The position numbers and the translations under genes were made by a program. The notes under the pieces were generated by a model. It was not told the origin of the DNA. It saw only the letters and a list, made by a program, of their open reading frames with translations, and ran no database searches. Of a stretch of DNA of 64,000 nt, positions 11,936 through 24,338 are shown piece after piece (positions within the stretch are counted from its first letter, which is position 1; the number at the start of each line of letters is the position of its first letter). This DNA is from Eretmocerus hayati (Eukaryota > Arthropoda > Insecta > Hymenoptera > Aphelinidae). The stretch lies in contig CM056744.1 in NCBI GenBank assembly GCA_029851415.1, positions 69,744,172 through 69,808,171 of the forward strand, read 5' to 3'.

Positions 11936-12497
11936 AATTGATTGGGAAATCTAACGATGAATTTTCAACGCATAAATTTCGACGACTTTGAAGGAGCAAA
12001 AGGGGCCGCTTCCAAACATTTTTCATCGAAAATAAGAGAAGTATCTAATTATTTTGGAACCTTTCCAGTGAATTAAGGACATTTTCACAGGTGAAATAGA
12101 ACTAAAATGTAACTCGAGGTAATATAGTTCTGCGAGATGATTATTGATTCGACTTCGATAAAATGTTCAGTCCGTACAAAGACCACAGACGCATATCACT
12201 ATCGCGATTATCAGAGTATGTATTTTACTTGCTGATATACTTAAAAATCTCAAGGATTGAACGAATGGCTAACTTTGATTATCTCATTTGATTATATCAA
12301 TAATTAAACTGATCCACTTCATTCGTTTAAATTACAATATTTATTGATAAGTCAAATCATCTGAGAAAAATTGGGGTAATCAGAACTCAACCTTTTTTTC
12401 AAAAACAAGCGAACTTTTTGGAGATAGAAAGAAAAAAGAATGGATAATTGGAAAACTGAGAAAAATTATTATAGTTCCTCGAAATATAGTTCCAGGT

Positions 12498-15400
12498 TCA
12501 TTGTTGTGATGACATCTCCTTTCGCCAGGTCTCTCTTCCGTATGTTTTCTTTGGAAGTTTCAGACTCATTTCATACTGAGCCCGTTGCTCTTGTGAGAGA
12601 CACCTTAGGCTTGCTCTTATGTGAGACGAAGTGACAGCAGGCCAACCATGTCTTCCTCCATATCTGATAACATAAGCTGCAAGCACATAGTTATAATGTT
12701 CACGGTGTCCAAAATTCTAAATATAATGTCAAGATTAGAGATTCATGAAGTACAATGTGACAAATCTTACCAACGATAGTATCTACGGCAGTTTTATCGA
12801 GCCCAGGCCTAATATCTCCCACTTTTGTAGGCCCTCGTGAACTCTGACCGGTGAGAGAACACATCTTCAGAGCGTCATCTTTGATGATCGCTCGAAGCAA
12901 GCAACGCGCGTATTCAGTACTTTGATTTTTATATGTTTTTTCTTTGAGAGCTTTCCAATCAGCAGCATCGATATACACTTTCGTACCCTTAACAAGTTCT
13001 ACGATCTGAAGAAATAAGAAGTATCACCCAGTGGTAAAATTATTTATGGATGAGTTCGACAATAAGAGTTCTAATGCAAAGCAACAGTACCTTTTCCCCA
13101 TCTCCTTTGAGATATTTCAAAGTTTGCTTCGAGTCTCCAAATTTGTTGAAAGCTTCATCTTTGACTTTGACATCCTCAAAAAGTGAGGCATGACTACCAG
13201 AACTAGATTTTGACGATTGATGATCCACCTCATTCTCTTCGTCGGATGAGTAAATTATTCTAGATTTTCCTCTTGACTTGACACTCGAACTAGAGCCACT
13301 GCCTTCCTAAATTGTACATAAGAATCTCAAATCGACTCGTAAGAAGATCTGAAAATTGAACTTACAGAAGCATCTGCTAGAGTACGCTCAACACCATGGA
13401 TTTTCTCATTCAGACTATTTTTTGAATATTTGAACCTTTTGCCGAGTATTGGTGAGCTCTGTACAGGCTGGGGAGGCTGTTGTGAGTTTTGAATTTCCAT
13501 TCCACGCTGATCACTCTACGACAATGGTTTTTCGTTAAATGACAAAGTTCTACGGAGGTACTCATTAACCCGTGAGATTCCATGATGATTATTATCATTG
13601 TTGAATTACCTGGTTTTTTTTGTTGTTGTCAGGAGGAAACATATCGTATGAGCGCTCACGGGGAGTAATAGGACTCTTTTGAAATTGAAAAAATTCTGCT
13701 ATAGTACTTATTTCAGAATAGAATGGATGAAATTGGATTTTACCTCCAACATTGGACTCTTCCAATCGTCCATCCAGTTATCACTCGGATCACGAAGCTC
13801 AGCAGTATTGAATGAGAGCAAATGCTTTTGATCTTGCACCGGTGTCAACAGAAAGTTTTCTTTGTCTGCTTGACCGTCCTAAATGATTACGTTGAATAAA
13901 TATTCGTAGAAAATGCAATCAAATGGCCCATGACTACTCACATCATCATCAGAACCCTCCATATCGGACATTCCATGGGATCGACGTTTATTGCTCCCTC
14001 CTAGCTGTGCTCAAAAAAAACATTAAGACACTCTGCTAGGATATCTAAGCGATAAAGTACCACAATCATCATGTGACGCAAATTGATGAATTTTCGGACC
14101 CCATTCAAGTGCTCTCGGTCCTGCGCTTTTTTGTGGTCGCGGTGTTACCCCGAGATCAATTCCACACAGATTTGTGCTGATCACAGCGTAGCACTTTGAC
14201 CGCAAACAGCCTACGGACAGGAGCTCGCAGGTCCAGGATCTCAATTCGCAAATTTGTGCGCCAAGATAGCATTGTGGTAGATTATCAGGAACACCCAGGG
14301 GAGTGTAAATATTTTTATGCGTCAATATTAAGCATATAATATTCTCAAAGGGATACTAAGTGATTAGATAAATATGAATGAGTCATTGGATGGATGTGAT
14401 CGTAGAACCTGAATTGTGTCATCCTCCAACCCCATCGTATCTTGTTTAGGCGCAAGCTGTAAGAAATTGAATTTGATCATTTTTGCATATTAGCATCATT
14501 TCATAGAATTTTTTGAGAGAATATTACAGTCTCTTCCTTAGGATTATCCATTTCGTATGATCGACGATTCACTTCAGTAATATCTTGAGAGGTCTGGGGA
14601 GAAAAGTTCTCTCATTGAAAGCACTATAAATTCGGATCGCGGCAAGGACAAGTCCTGCAGCGCCACAGAATCATCGAATAATTGGAATTACCTGGGCAGG
14701 ATTGTTACCCCCATCGTATGATTGCAAGAAATGTGTTTTGATGAACTTGAATGTCTACGTCAAGAAAGGTACTTGTAAGATGGTTGTGGATCGTAAATAA
14801 ACATACAAGCTTAGGTCGATGCTAATGAAAAAGATAATAATGACTGCACCATCTTACTTTGATAACTTCGTTCTTCAAGCTATCTCGAGAATGGTCGATT
14901 TGCTTCAGCAACGCGGATTCAGCTGATTCCATCACATCGTCAACCAAATTGCTATCTTTTTGATTGGCTGATTGGCTCTCATTCTGCAAAGCTGATTCTG
15001 TTTTTCTTTTGTTGTTGACTTCTTGGAGAATCTGCTTTTGTAAGAGAGTGGGAGCTTTTCTCTCAGGTTTGCTGGGAATTTTTATCGACGGATTCGCTTT
15101 ACTTGATTGAACGCCTTTCTCAGAGCCCAATTTTTTTTGCAATTCTCTCAATCTAACCATTGCGTCCATAATAGTGCGTAAGGCGATTTCTTCAACTGTG
15201 AGGAAGTACACCACCATTCAATCTAGGAATTCAAAGTATTTCTAGATTTATTATCTCACTTACGGTCAGACGCGATGATCGTGCCTTTATATTTCTTTTG
15301 CCTTCCAGAGCGCTCTGGCCACAGAAACTGTATAAAAGAACCCTCGTTCAACTCCACATCTGCTTCATTCTCATCAGCAATTATGGACTCTTTGTAAATT

Positions 15401-15516
15401 GTGCAAAGTGCGTGGCCAGGGTCACAATCAACCAAATACTGCATTTGCATCTTGCACACGCGTCGATCAACTTTGATCACGACGTAGGTTAAGGGACTCA
15501 AAACACATGCGGACAC
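12498..15516 (-). CDS. BEN-domain protein, about eleven exons, within the CACTA element
   Basis: Exons can be traced by open frame and GT-AG sites: 15516-15264, 15195-14858, several micro-exons (14593-14528, 14456-14409, 14004-13942, about 13874-13745, about 13676-13612), 13506-13366, 13306-13091, 13005-12772 and about 12677-12498. Phases agree at the joins I checked. The first exon has a tudor-like stretch (YVVIKVDRR ... FLWPERSGRQKKYKGTII). The second is basic and coiled-coil-like. The last two form a BEN domain (KVYIDAADWKALKEKT, ARCLLRAI, then YVIRYGGRHGWP). BEN domains bind DNA or chromatin proteins. The gene lies head-to-head with the transposase about 1.2 kb away and shows no stop in its exons, unlike the transposase. 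Exact micro-exon usage is uncertain. Confidence 0.65.
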
Positions 15517-15519
15517 AAC

Positions 15520-16690
15520 AACATTGCAAACAACGAAGATCTATATCGCCTAACCCCCAATTAAATGTGTACATAAATGAATCAGTAGATCGCAGCGCTC
15601 GCGGGAAGTTTTGAAGTCTCTCAAAAATTTTTACTCATCGAAGAATCCTGCTGTTATCGTCGATTGAGTGGTATATGTAGAAAATAATACGAATATCACC
15701 ACAGAACATCGAGTAAGCGCTCGAATATTGAGATTATAATATACGTCTTCGTTTTCTACGTGAAACTCACAATAATAATATTATTCAAGGCGATCAAGAA
15801 TTTTTCATCCCTACTGTGCGAAAACCGCTTCTGCTGAAGAAGTTGCAATAAGTGAGCATGGACATCACTGATGATTCTGTGGTCAGCACTGATGATGACT
15901 CTTTGCGATTTGAGTTCGACGAGGTATTGCTTACCTTTTTATTTATAGAGTAATGGTGTTTGAGCTTCAGAAAACGACTGCACAATTTCTGATTTATAGC
16001 GTGACCAGAACTAAATGAATGGACTTAATGGCCTCATAATTTTCTTTTGAAAGATTCATATCAAGTTTCGGATTGATGTTGATTGTTACCACCAGGGTTA
16101 TTCGTATCCCGGTTCTGGAAAAAATTAACTTCTCTCAAAATTAGGGTGACATTGAATTTCATCTCGTTGTTCCGATACTAAATTTTTTTTGGAGTAGATC
16201 GGATGATAGTCGTGGCTGTAACTGTGATTACAATTTCAATGCTGCAGCTCGACCTATTTCAAAAGTAGCTGGAGTTTCGGATGTGGTCGCTCAACGAAAA
16301 AGATTTCCCGCGTACTCGAAGAATTTTGAAGTACTACCTAGGTTGTCCAGTCATCAGTGAGCTCGCGTAAGAATCGACCAGACAAATTCATCACTTTTGT
16401 AGATCTTGACTATCTCCCAAAGCTATTGACTCTTCAAGTATTGTATATCAAATTTTTGGAAGAGAAGAGCCTACAAAATATTTTTTAGGGTCCATTGATG
16501 CCAGAGAATTAGTTGGAAAAACCCACAGAAATTAAAAAATTAGTTGGTAGAATTCGCGATAACGCAATATGAATTTGTTTCATCTCGTACTGTCGGCAAG
16601 CACAAAAACACCTAGTTATATGAACTTTGAGACAGAACAAAAAATTTCTACAGCGTACAGAGTGGTCCAAAGACAAATAACAACGCTTTT
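15520..16690. promoter_or_regulatory. intergenic region between divergent CACTA genes
   Basis: This AT-rich stretch separates the BEN gene (minus) from the transposase (plus) and must hold promoters and probably non-coding first exons for both. An acceptor-like CGAACAG directly precedes the first recognisable transposase codons at 16699. I cannot assign specific promoter elements. Confidence 0.35.
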
Positions 16691-16698
16691 TCGAACAG

Positions 16699-19030
16699 GT
16701 GAACTCTGTGGGCACCGTGCATAGTGATCGGAGCGAACGTAGCTCGGAGATTACACGTGATGATGTCTATTCAGAATCTTCAGATCGTTCTTCGGAATCA
16801 TCGTCTTCAGATTCAGATGATGAATCAGAAGAGTTGTCCGAGAGTTCTTCAGAATCTGAGGATGATACTGATGACCTTGCATGGATGAACGAAAAACTGC
16901 ATCCCTACACAGATGTTACAACAGGCGAGACTATAGATATGCTCCTTGATCATTTCTTCAGACACTGCATAACTGAGGCATGTCTGGACGATTATCTACG
17001 CTTAGCATATTCAATCCTACCTCAGCCGAACAATCTATCCAAGAATAAGTATCAATTCTTGAAATTGGTAAACTCTCTCACTCCTTCAAATGGAAATGTT
17101 ATCAAAAAACACCTGATATGTGTCGACTGTTCTCATTACTTGGGACTGTTGATAGAATCAGATGATCGAGGTAAAGAATGTGTGTCTTGTCAATCGTGCG
17201 GGGAGCACGATATTTTTATAGAATATGACCTAAAAACTGTCATAAAAGATGCATTCGAACATAGAGATTTGAAAGATTTGATAGAGGAACACGCTCGATA
17301 GAATCAAAATCTAGATCCAAATGTTATCAATGACTTCACTTCTGCATCCAGATGCAAGAAATACAAACTGACTTTATTGAAAGGTGTATATGACTTGTGT
17401 ATGATTTGGAATGTAGATGGAGGCTTGATGTCTAATAGCTCTAAAGGATCCATTTGGCCTGTTCAAGAGTAGAAGATCGTATCAATTTTTAGCCGGCATC
17501 TACTACAGTTCTGTGAAAAAACCTGCCATGGATGCATTTCTGAAGCCTATAATTGATACAATGATTGATTTAGGTGAACACGGAGTGGAATGGTTCAACA
17601 AGTCACAAAATAGTATAGAACGCAGCATCGTTTTGGCGCCGATCGCTTCATTAGATCTACCAGCAAGAGCTGCGGCACAAAATGTAATGCAGTACAATGG
17701 GGAACATGGATGTACCTTTTGTGAGCACCCAGGGATAACTTGCAAAGTAGGAAGAGGCCATAATCGATCCTATCCCGAGCTATCGGAAAAACCACCTCCA
17801 CGAACAGATGAAAGAATGTTGGAACAAGCAAACATTGCTATAGAAAATGAGTGGGAACAGGTTAATGGGGTGAAAGCGGTACCAAATGCTGCGAATCTCC
17901 CTGGGCTCAGTCCATCCGATTCCTTCGTTGGAGATCCCATGCATGGATCAGACTTAGGAATCGGAAAAAAGATGACTATTTTATTCTTCGATGAAAAATA
18001 CAGTGCTGAACCCTGGTATGTGAGTAAAGATCTCCAGAAGCAGATTGATCTGGCCATAGCAAAGATTGCGCCACCGGATTTCATCACTCGAGCCCCTCAA
18101 GGTTTGGAACACAGACCACATTGGAAAACATCCGAATATAGAGATCATACACTACATTATTTACCTATCTTACTGAAGGATAAATTACCAAAGAAATACT
18201 ACGACCATTTCATGCTGTTTTCGAACGCAAAGTGGATCCTGTCACAAGCATCCATCAGTCAAGATGAGATTGATTTAGCTGAAAAGCTCAATGATGAGTT
18301 TGTTGGCAAGTTCCATCTCCTCTACGGAGAAGTACATTGTACAATCAATATCCACCAAGCCAGTCACATGGCCGAATTAGTCAGAAAATGGGGCCCTCAG
18401 TGGGTGTGGTCAATGTCGGATTTTGAAGATGGAATGGGTTATTATAAAAGGATCAGCCATGGCCCTAACTAAATCGACATCGAAATCGCCAATACTATGA
18501 AAATGCACAATGCCCGTTACATTTTGAAAGATTTATTGAATAAAAGATCTCAGAGACTACGTGTTGAAATTGTTGAGAAAGTCGTAGGTAAGCAACGATC
18601 GCATCAGCTCAATCCGGGAGAGTTAGAAGCACTTCTGAATTCATCTCTCTATCATGATGGAATCCTGGACAACCATGAAGCAAAGATATATGGTAAAGCT
18701 AAGAGAGGAAAAGAAGAATTCACATCCAGTATTTACAAAAGACAGAAAAAGAGATTGAACTCAATGGTCGGTTGGAACCGAGGAGAAAATTTTGGAAGCA
18801 TCAGATTCTTTTTGTTAGTGAATGAGCAAATCTACACAGTCATCAGAAAATTTATTCGTGGTTCCGATAGCTCGAATGTGATTGCAGTTGGCTCCAGGCC
18901 ATTGGATTATTTTATACCAATCAGACCAACACATTTCTATGAAGTCCTTCCCTTTAATCAAATCGAGCAAAAGTTACTTCGAGTTAACAATTACATTTGC
19001 ACCCCTCCAAATCTGCTAGAGAAGAAATGA
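16699..19030 (+). pseudogene. CACTA/EnSpm-type transposase, inactivated
   Basis: The N-terminal block (16699-17301) has a Ser/Asp/Glu-rich tail followed by paired CxxC motifs (CVDC, CQSC). A stop at 17299-17301 and a frameshift near 17470 separate it from the main block (17513-18472). That block has the family hallmarks 'DLPARAAAQNVMQYNG', 'GCTFCEHPG' and 'GDPMHGSDLGIGKK'. Its C-terminal part resembles DUF4218 (LPKKYYDHF, LYGEVHCTINIHQASHM, FEDGMGYYKR). A further stop at 18470-18472 precedes the in-frame C-terminus 18497-19030. The enzyme would cut and rejoin transposon ends. With at least two stops and one frameshift it cannot be functional. The first residues come directly after an acceptor-like site, so an upstream exon is likely. 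Confidence 0.85.
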
Positions 19031-19439
19031 ATTACATCGATGTACTATTTTTGAAATTAATTACGCATGCTCTCACTTGCCTATCGCAATATTCTCCATC
19101 GACGAATCTCACCATTCATTTTTGGTTGTACAATAATTGAATAAAGTAACTTGATGAGACTTTCTTCATTCTACTGCATGAATCGTAGATGCAACGACAA
19201 AAGTCAAGTCTAATAAATCGCAGTCAAGAAAAACTTGGAACCTCAGCCTCTGAATAGCATCAATAACTAACTGCGTCGTGAGACTCACTTGTGATTGTGG
19301 ACACGTGAACGATTATGACAAAGTTATACGATTTGGTAGCATCTCTTAACTCTGTATCGAGAGTTTACTGTGGAACAGAGTACTGGAGCTGAGAAATTTT
19401 GAAGTTCATGCGTTGGAGCTCCATTGTCAAGTTTTTAAA

Positions 19440-19583
19440 ATTGAATTCAACACGTCTATGCATAGGACTATGTATAGCTATGCATAAATAGGCCATGCAT
19501 AGATCATGCATAGCACTATGCATAGGCTATGCATAGTCTATGCAAAGTCTATGCATAGTCTATGCAAACCTTTTTCACCTGGG
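19440..19583. repeat. right terminal and subterminal repeats of the CACTA element
   Basis: Inverted counterpart of the array at the left end: TATGCATAG-type units followed by the terminal repeat ending in CACCTGGG at 19583. The order of units mirrors the left side. Confidence 0.8.
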
Positions 19584-19717
19584 TGAAATTTTCGCATTCC
19601 AAGATCGCTTCGATAGATACATACCAAAAGAAGTGACAGTGTTGTCTCTTGAAAGCGATTTGTCCGCACACTAGATAGTGCTACCCCCCACATTGTTTCG
19701 AAAATCTGCCAAATGAA

Positions 19718-20266
19718 GTGAAAAGAATCACGAATTACTATACCCGTGTTTGTAATGGTATGGAATGGAACGATGGTTGGATTTCTTACAACAAATTTCA
19801 GTATGACTTACGTAGATTGGCAAGAAGCGTAGACAATGTTTACACAAGAGGTGAACCAGGAGAAAAGTTCTTAGAGGGTGTCATGGCTCGTGAAATCATG
19901 GATATTGAGAATTATGCAGGGGTCAATACGTACGAGCTCCAACCCAAATTCATGTGTGAAAACTTGTGTTGGTTCCACATCGCTCTTAAAAGAGTGCGTG
20001 CCGAATCCTACTGCACAGCAAGACGAGCCCACCTCGTTCATGCGTGGTTGATATCTCTTTCATCCTCTGCATTGGAAACGATGAGTCAGCACGATTTCAG
20101 TGATATCCCATCTCGTTTGCAGAAGTATCATAACGATCGAAAGAATATCAACATAGAGAATCCTGAAGGCTCAAATCAAGTTAGCAGAGTATCCGCTTCG
20201 TCGAGTGATTTCAGTAGTGAGCACGTTTATGAAACTATGGCTGAGGTGCACGAATCTACTGTATGA
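19718..20266 (+). CDS. unidentified ORF of element E, 182 aa or longer
   Basis: This open frame begins just beyond the CACTA right end. It may extend upstream without an ATG (the sequence 'NLPNE' precedes the first Met). It has a mixed globular composition with Trp/Tyr/Phe-rich segments (for example 'GMEWNDGWISYNKFQYDL') and a Ser-rich C-terminus. I do not recognise a family. Before the CACTA and LINE insertions it would have sat between the polymerase and the 58764 ORF on the same strand, which suggests it belonged to element E. It could be truncated. Confidence 0.4.
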   Translation: MKRITNYYTRVCNGMEWNDGWISYNKFQYDLRRLARSVDNVYTRGEPGEKFLEGVMAREIMDIENYAGVNTYELQPKFMCENLCWFHIALKRVRAESYCTARRAHLVHAWLISLSSSALETMSQHDFSDIPSRLQKYHNDRKNINIENPEGSNQVSRVSASSSDFSSEHVYETMAEVHESTV

Positions 20267-20745
20267 ATACTCCAAAGATTCTGAGTACACTCAGTATCTG
20301 TGAATCAGATTTCAAGGATTTTGATTACTCCTGCGACGATAGACAACGATCAAACCATACTAGGAGCTCACTGGTCTGTGCTTCACATCGCTGCTATTAG
20401 TATTAACATATTTTTACAATCACGGATCACCACCTGGATCGCAACATCACCTAAGATGTCTACGTGATAATCGCAAATGCTTGCGATGGAATAACTTCCT
20501 TTGCTGCGGAACGTATTTAATAATTATTCTGCATCACATGCGTTATGGTGAAAGTTTCACGTAAATTTCGCGGATCATTCTCGACGAGAGAGTTGTAAGA
20601 TTTCATCAAAAGCTTAGTAAGATTTCATTAAAAGCTTATGGAAGTGTTTTTTTTTCTTATTGGAAGCATTGAAATCTCTCGTGAGATTCATCAGCTACAC
20701 ATAATAATACAGAAGAAAGAATTCATCCAGCTTATTCCCTAATAT
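20267..20745. other. no gene; LINE 3' region
   Basis: The LINE ORF2 stop is at 20746, so part of this stretch is its 3' untranslated region. A T-run at 20648-20656 could be the poly(A) end seen from the plus strand and may mark the 3' boundary. I see nothing else. Confidence 0.4.
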
Positions 20746-23700
20746 TTACGCATGCAAGTCACAATTATTCAGAAATCCAATAATACATTTGAAAGCCCCT
20801 ATGTAGGGCTTTTCTAATAGGCAAGAGGTTTTGATTGGTAACTGTAAATTGATCTCCCTTAATGATTCAACCAGCTCTTTCTGAGGTTCATCAAGGCGCA
20901 AACATTGCCACAAAACATGGTCTAAAGTTTGGTCGTAAACGTCGCATGTGCACTTCGGACTTTTGATAATCTTAACTCTAGCCAGTGAGGCTGCCAAGCC
21001 ATAGTGATTCGATCTACACCTGTTTATCGTGACAATAAGCTCGCGAGAAAAATTTTTTCTATGAAACCAAGGTCTTGCAGAGTCTTCAAAATAGTTTTCG
21101 AAATATCCCGTGCCATTCTCTAAACTCGAGGCTATCACGGAATTAATTGTATTTGTTTTCATTTCTCTCTTGAAGAATTGGCTGAGGCCCGTAAAGGGAA
21201 TGTGCAATAGAGGGTCAGAATTTTCTTTACATGCCTCCTTGGCTGCCTCATCTGCCAGTTCATTACCTTTTATACCTTGGTGAGATGGAACCCAGATGGA
21301 TTTCAAGCTGGCCTGTTCACTTTTGATTGTTGAAAATACAGTATACTCTTTCTTGATCTCAAGGATGTACGGGTTAATGCGGATATCAATTGAACAATTA
21401 CTGATACATTCTAAGACGCTCAAAGAGTTATATAAAATTCGGATACTTCAATTGGAATCTTCAAAAGCTAGGTCCATCGCTTTGTTGATAGCAGCACATT
21501 CTGCTGTAAAAATCGAACAATTTCTATTGAAGCTCATTGTATCCTTGAAGCCTAGAATCGGACAAACGTAAGCTGAACCAATTGATTTTGACTTGATTTG
21601 TTTGCTACCATCTGTCCAGATATCAAGGGTGATATAAGGAGAGGAGGTAGCTTGAACTCGATGAGGGAGTTGTCGCTTCATTGCACTTTCTGTCCTATCG
21701 TAAGGTATGGAAGTGAGTAGGACTTGATACTCATAATTGTAGATGTTGTAGGGATCAGTTTTAATAATTGGCAAAGGATCTCTCATCTGTTCATCAATAC
21801 ATTCTTCGAAGAGTCTTAAGCGCTTGAATCTACGTGTTTCGAGATTATTTTCATAGTATCCCTTTACTCTTTCTGTGGTTGCTAAGCTTCCATGGGATAA
21901 AATTTTCACTAGATATGAATGGCAGAGAAATTCTACTCTGAACTCGATAGACGAGATCTTCGATTCCCCAAGAAGGGTATTGTTGGGAGTTGAATTGCGA
22001 TACCCAAGGGCCAGTCTGATTGCCGAATTTTGTATTCGTTCTAACTTCAAAATATTGTCTTTTCTCGTGGGAAAGTATATAAATGAACCGTAATCGATTT
22101 TCGATCTAATCAAACCTCTATACAGAACAAACAGTGTGTTTGGGTCAGCACCCCACCGTATTCCTCGCAAATATTTGATAACATTCAAGACTTAAGCGCA
22201 TTTTCTTTGCACGTTCGCGATTTGAGAGGCGAAAGATAAATTAAAGTTGAAGATGATACCAAGAAATTTGACCTCATTACTCGATGTTATTTTCAAGTTA
22301 TCCTTCAATTCAATTTCCGTTTTCCCGGGTAAAATACCACAGCTGTTGAAGTTGACAAAGATCGTTTTGTTGGAGGCGAGCTCGAGACCAAGGTTACCTA
22401 AATTTTCTTCGATAATTGCATAACTTTCTTCCAAATCACTCAAATTGTCAGATATGAGTGCAATATCGTAAGCAAACTGGATATCCGTTACCGTCTTAGG
22501 CATCCGTGCAACGATGAGGTACACATAAATAATGTACAAGAGTGGACTGAGAACTCCGCCTTGTGGAACGCTTCTGAAAGTGTAAGAAAATGATTCGCCA
22601 AAGTCTGTGAAAATTTTACGTTGATACGTAAGAAATCTAACAAGTTTAACAAGCCTGTGAAGCCAACCGATTTCAGCAAGTTTCTGAAGCAGGATATCTA
22701 TTTTAACGTTATCAAAGGCTCCCATAACGTCCAAAAAAATAGCAAATAGGCATTTTTTCTCCTTGAAATTTGCCTGTATGTCTATTAGTAAGTTCAATAG
22801 AATATCTGTAGATGAACGTTCTTTACGAAACCCACTTTGAGAGTTCGGCAATATTTTTAGAGTTTCCAACCACCCCATGAATTTGTTCTTGACTATAGTT
22901 TCGAAGAGTTTGCACAAAACTGATGTTAGCGTAATAGGTCTATTGCCTTTACCATCTGATTTTGGAATGAAGTGCACATAAGAAATTAACCAGTCATTCG
23001 AGAAATCTGATGACCTATACATTTCATTGAAGATGTCGAGGAGCGGCAAGTGGTATTTTATTGCAAGAGATTTTAAAGCCTCATAATCGATGCCATCAAT
23101 ACCAAGAGCTGATTTTGACTTTCGCGAGGACAACGCTAAATCAAACTCTGCAAACGTAAATTCAGAGTCTAAAAATTCGTTCTCTTGGCAATTTGGGACG
23201 AATTCTGGATCTGTTGGGACCCACGGAGGACATATTTTCTGAAGCAAGGCGAGTTTACTCTCTGTTTGTGAATTTTCAGTTACATTGTGGCTAGCTTTCA
23301 CATACTTATTTTTCAGAATACTTGCCCTACTCCAAACGTACTTCATACTGGTGTTTATATTCACCGTTTCAGCGATATTTCTGAAGTTAGCTTCACGTTT
23401 CTGTTCAAAAGTCCTACGACAAAGAGCATCCATTCGATTGTACCCAATAAAATCACGAAGATAGCCAAATTCTTCCCACAACTCGAAAGCTCTTTCTCTT
23501 CGATCTATAATCTCTTGACATTCCGCGTCCCACCAAGAGACGGGATTTCTGTGCATTGAGTTTGGGACAACACGCTTTACGGGCGTGTTAGATTTGATTG
23601 CTTCAGATGCAACATCAACAAAAATTTGATATTTCAGACAAGGATTGAGGGAATCATAGTCAGCTGTGAGGAATCGATGGGAATTTTCTTCCAGATCAGC

Positions 23701-24338
23701 TGTTACTGTCCTAATCGAAAAAATTTTGAACGATTTCTTTCTATATAACGACTTGCTTACGCTTACTTCAATGAATATAGGACAATGGTCCGAGCCCCAG
23801 GTCTCCTTCTTGACTCGACATTCTACTCTTTCGGAGAAACTTTCACTCGAAAGAACTAGATCTATGTTAGATCTGGAAGTTCTATCGATGTGGGTGGTAG
23901 TATTTGAAAAATGAATGAAAAGATTATAAGCTTCAGAACATTTGAGATAATTTGTACCATTCTGATCGGTCTTTTTGCAGTTCCAGTCTGAATGATGCGC
24001 ATTGAAATCGCCGACCACAATCTTATGTTCATTCATATCAATATTAGGAAAAGGAACATCCCATTGATTTGTATTCAAGGTAAGACCGAGGGCTCGGTAG
24101 CATGCATACACACTGAAGGAGGGATTAGTATTTGTTATTTCAACTGCAAGTAATTCAACGGATAAGTGAGGGACTACTACATTTTCAATTTTTCTGAAAG
24201 CTAAATTCGTTCGAATTGAGAACATAATCCCTCCTCTGGTTGTATGGGTTCTATCTTGCCGTACACAAAAGAATCCTGCAGGAACGTTGAAATCTCGTGA
24301 CTCAGGAGTGAGCCATGTCTCAACGTAAATGTAGATGT
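20746..24338 (-). pseudogene. LINE ORF2, main part: endonuclease, reverse transcriptase, RNase H
   Basis: From the insertion junction inward come the APE endonuclease (VETWLTPES, 'KIVVGDFNAHHSDWN', 'WGSDHCPIF'), then the reverse transcriptase. The latter shows 'HFIPKSDGKGNRPITLTS', 'QSGFRKERSS', 'FLDVMGAFDNV', 'VPQGGVLSP' and the catalytic box. A His/Cys and RNase H region follows ('DIWTDGSK', 'AECAAINKAMDLA', 'SIWVPSHQGIKGNELADEAAK'). A stop at 22189-22191 and another near 21447 interrupt it. The catalytic box reads FAYDIAL where FADD is normal, so the first Asp of the pair is lost. The copy is dead. The RNase H places it near the I or R1/LOA groups. Confidence 0.9.
24330..24338. other. target site duplication of the foldback-like element, left copy
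   Basis: TGTAGATGT lies immediately outside the left end. The right copy at 55276-55284 reads TGAAGATGT, eight of nine bases the same. Both fall in the LINE endonuclease coding sequence. Confidence 0.8.

Larger units (their letters stand above)
11798..19583 (+). mobile_element. CACTA/EnSpm-like DNA transposon, 7.8 kb
   Basis: The inverted ends share CCCAGGTGAAAAAGGTTTGC (left 11798, right 19583 reading inward). The two-base direct duplication TG flanks them at 11796-11797 and 19584-19585. Subterminal arrays of TATGCATAG-type palindromes lie inside both ends. The interior has a DUF4218-type EnSpm transposase on the plus strand (broken) and a head-to-head multi-exon BEN-domain gene on the minus strand. 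The short target duplication, subterminal repeats and transposase all fit the CACTA superfamily. It is inserted in element E. Confidence 0.85.
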
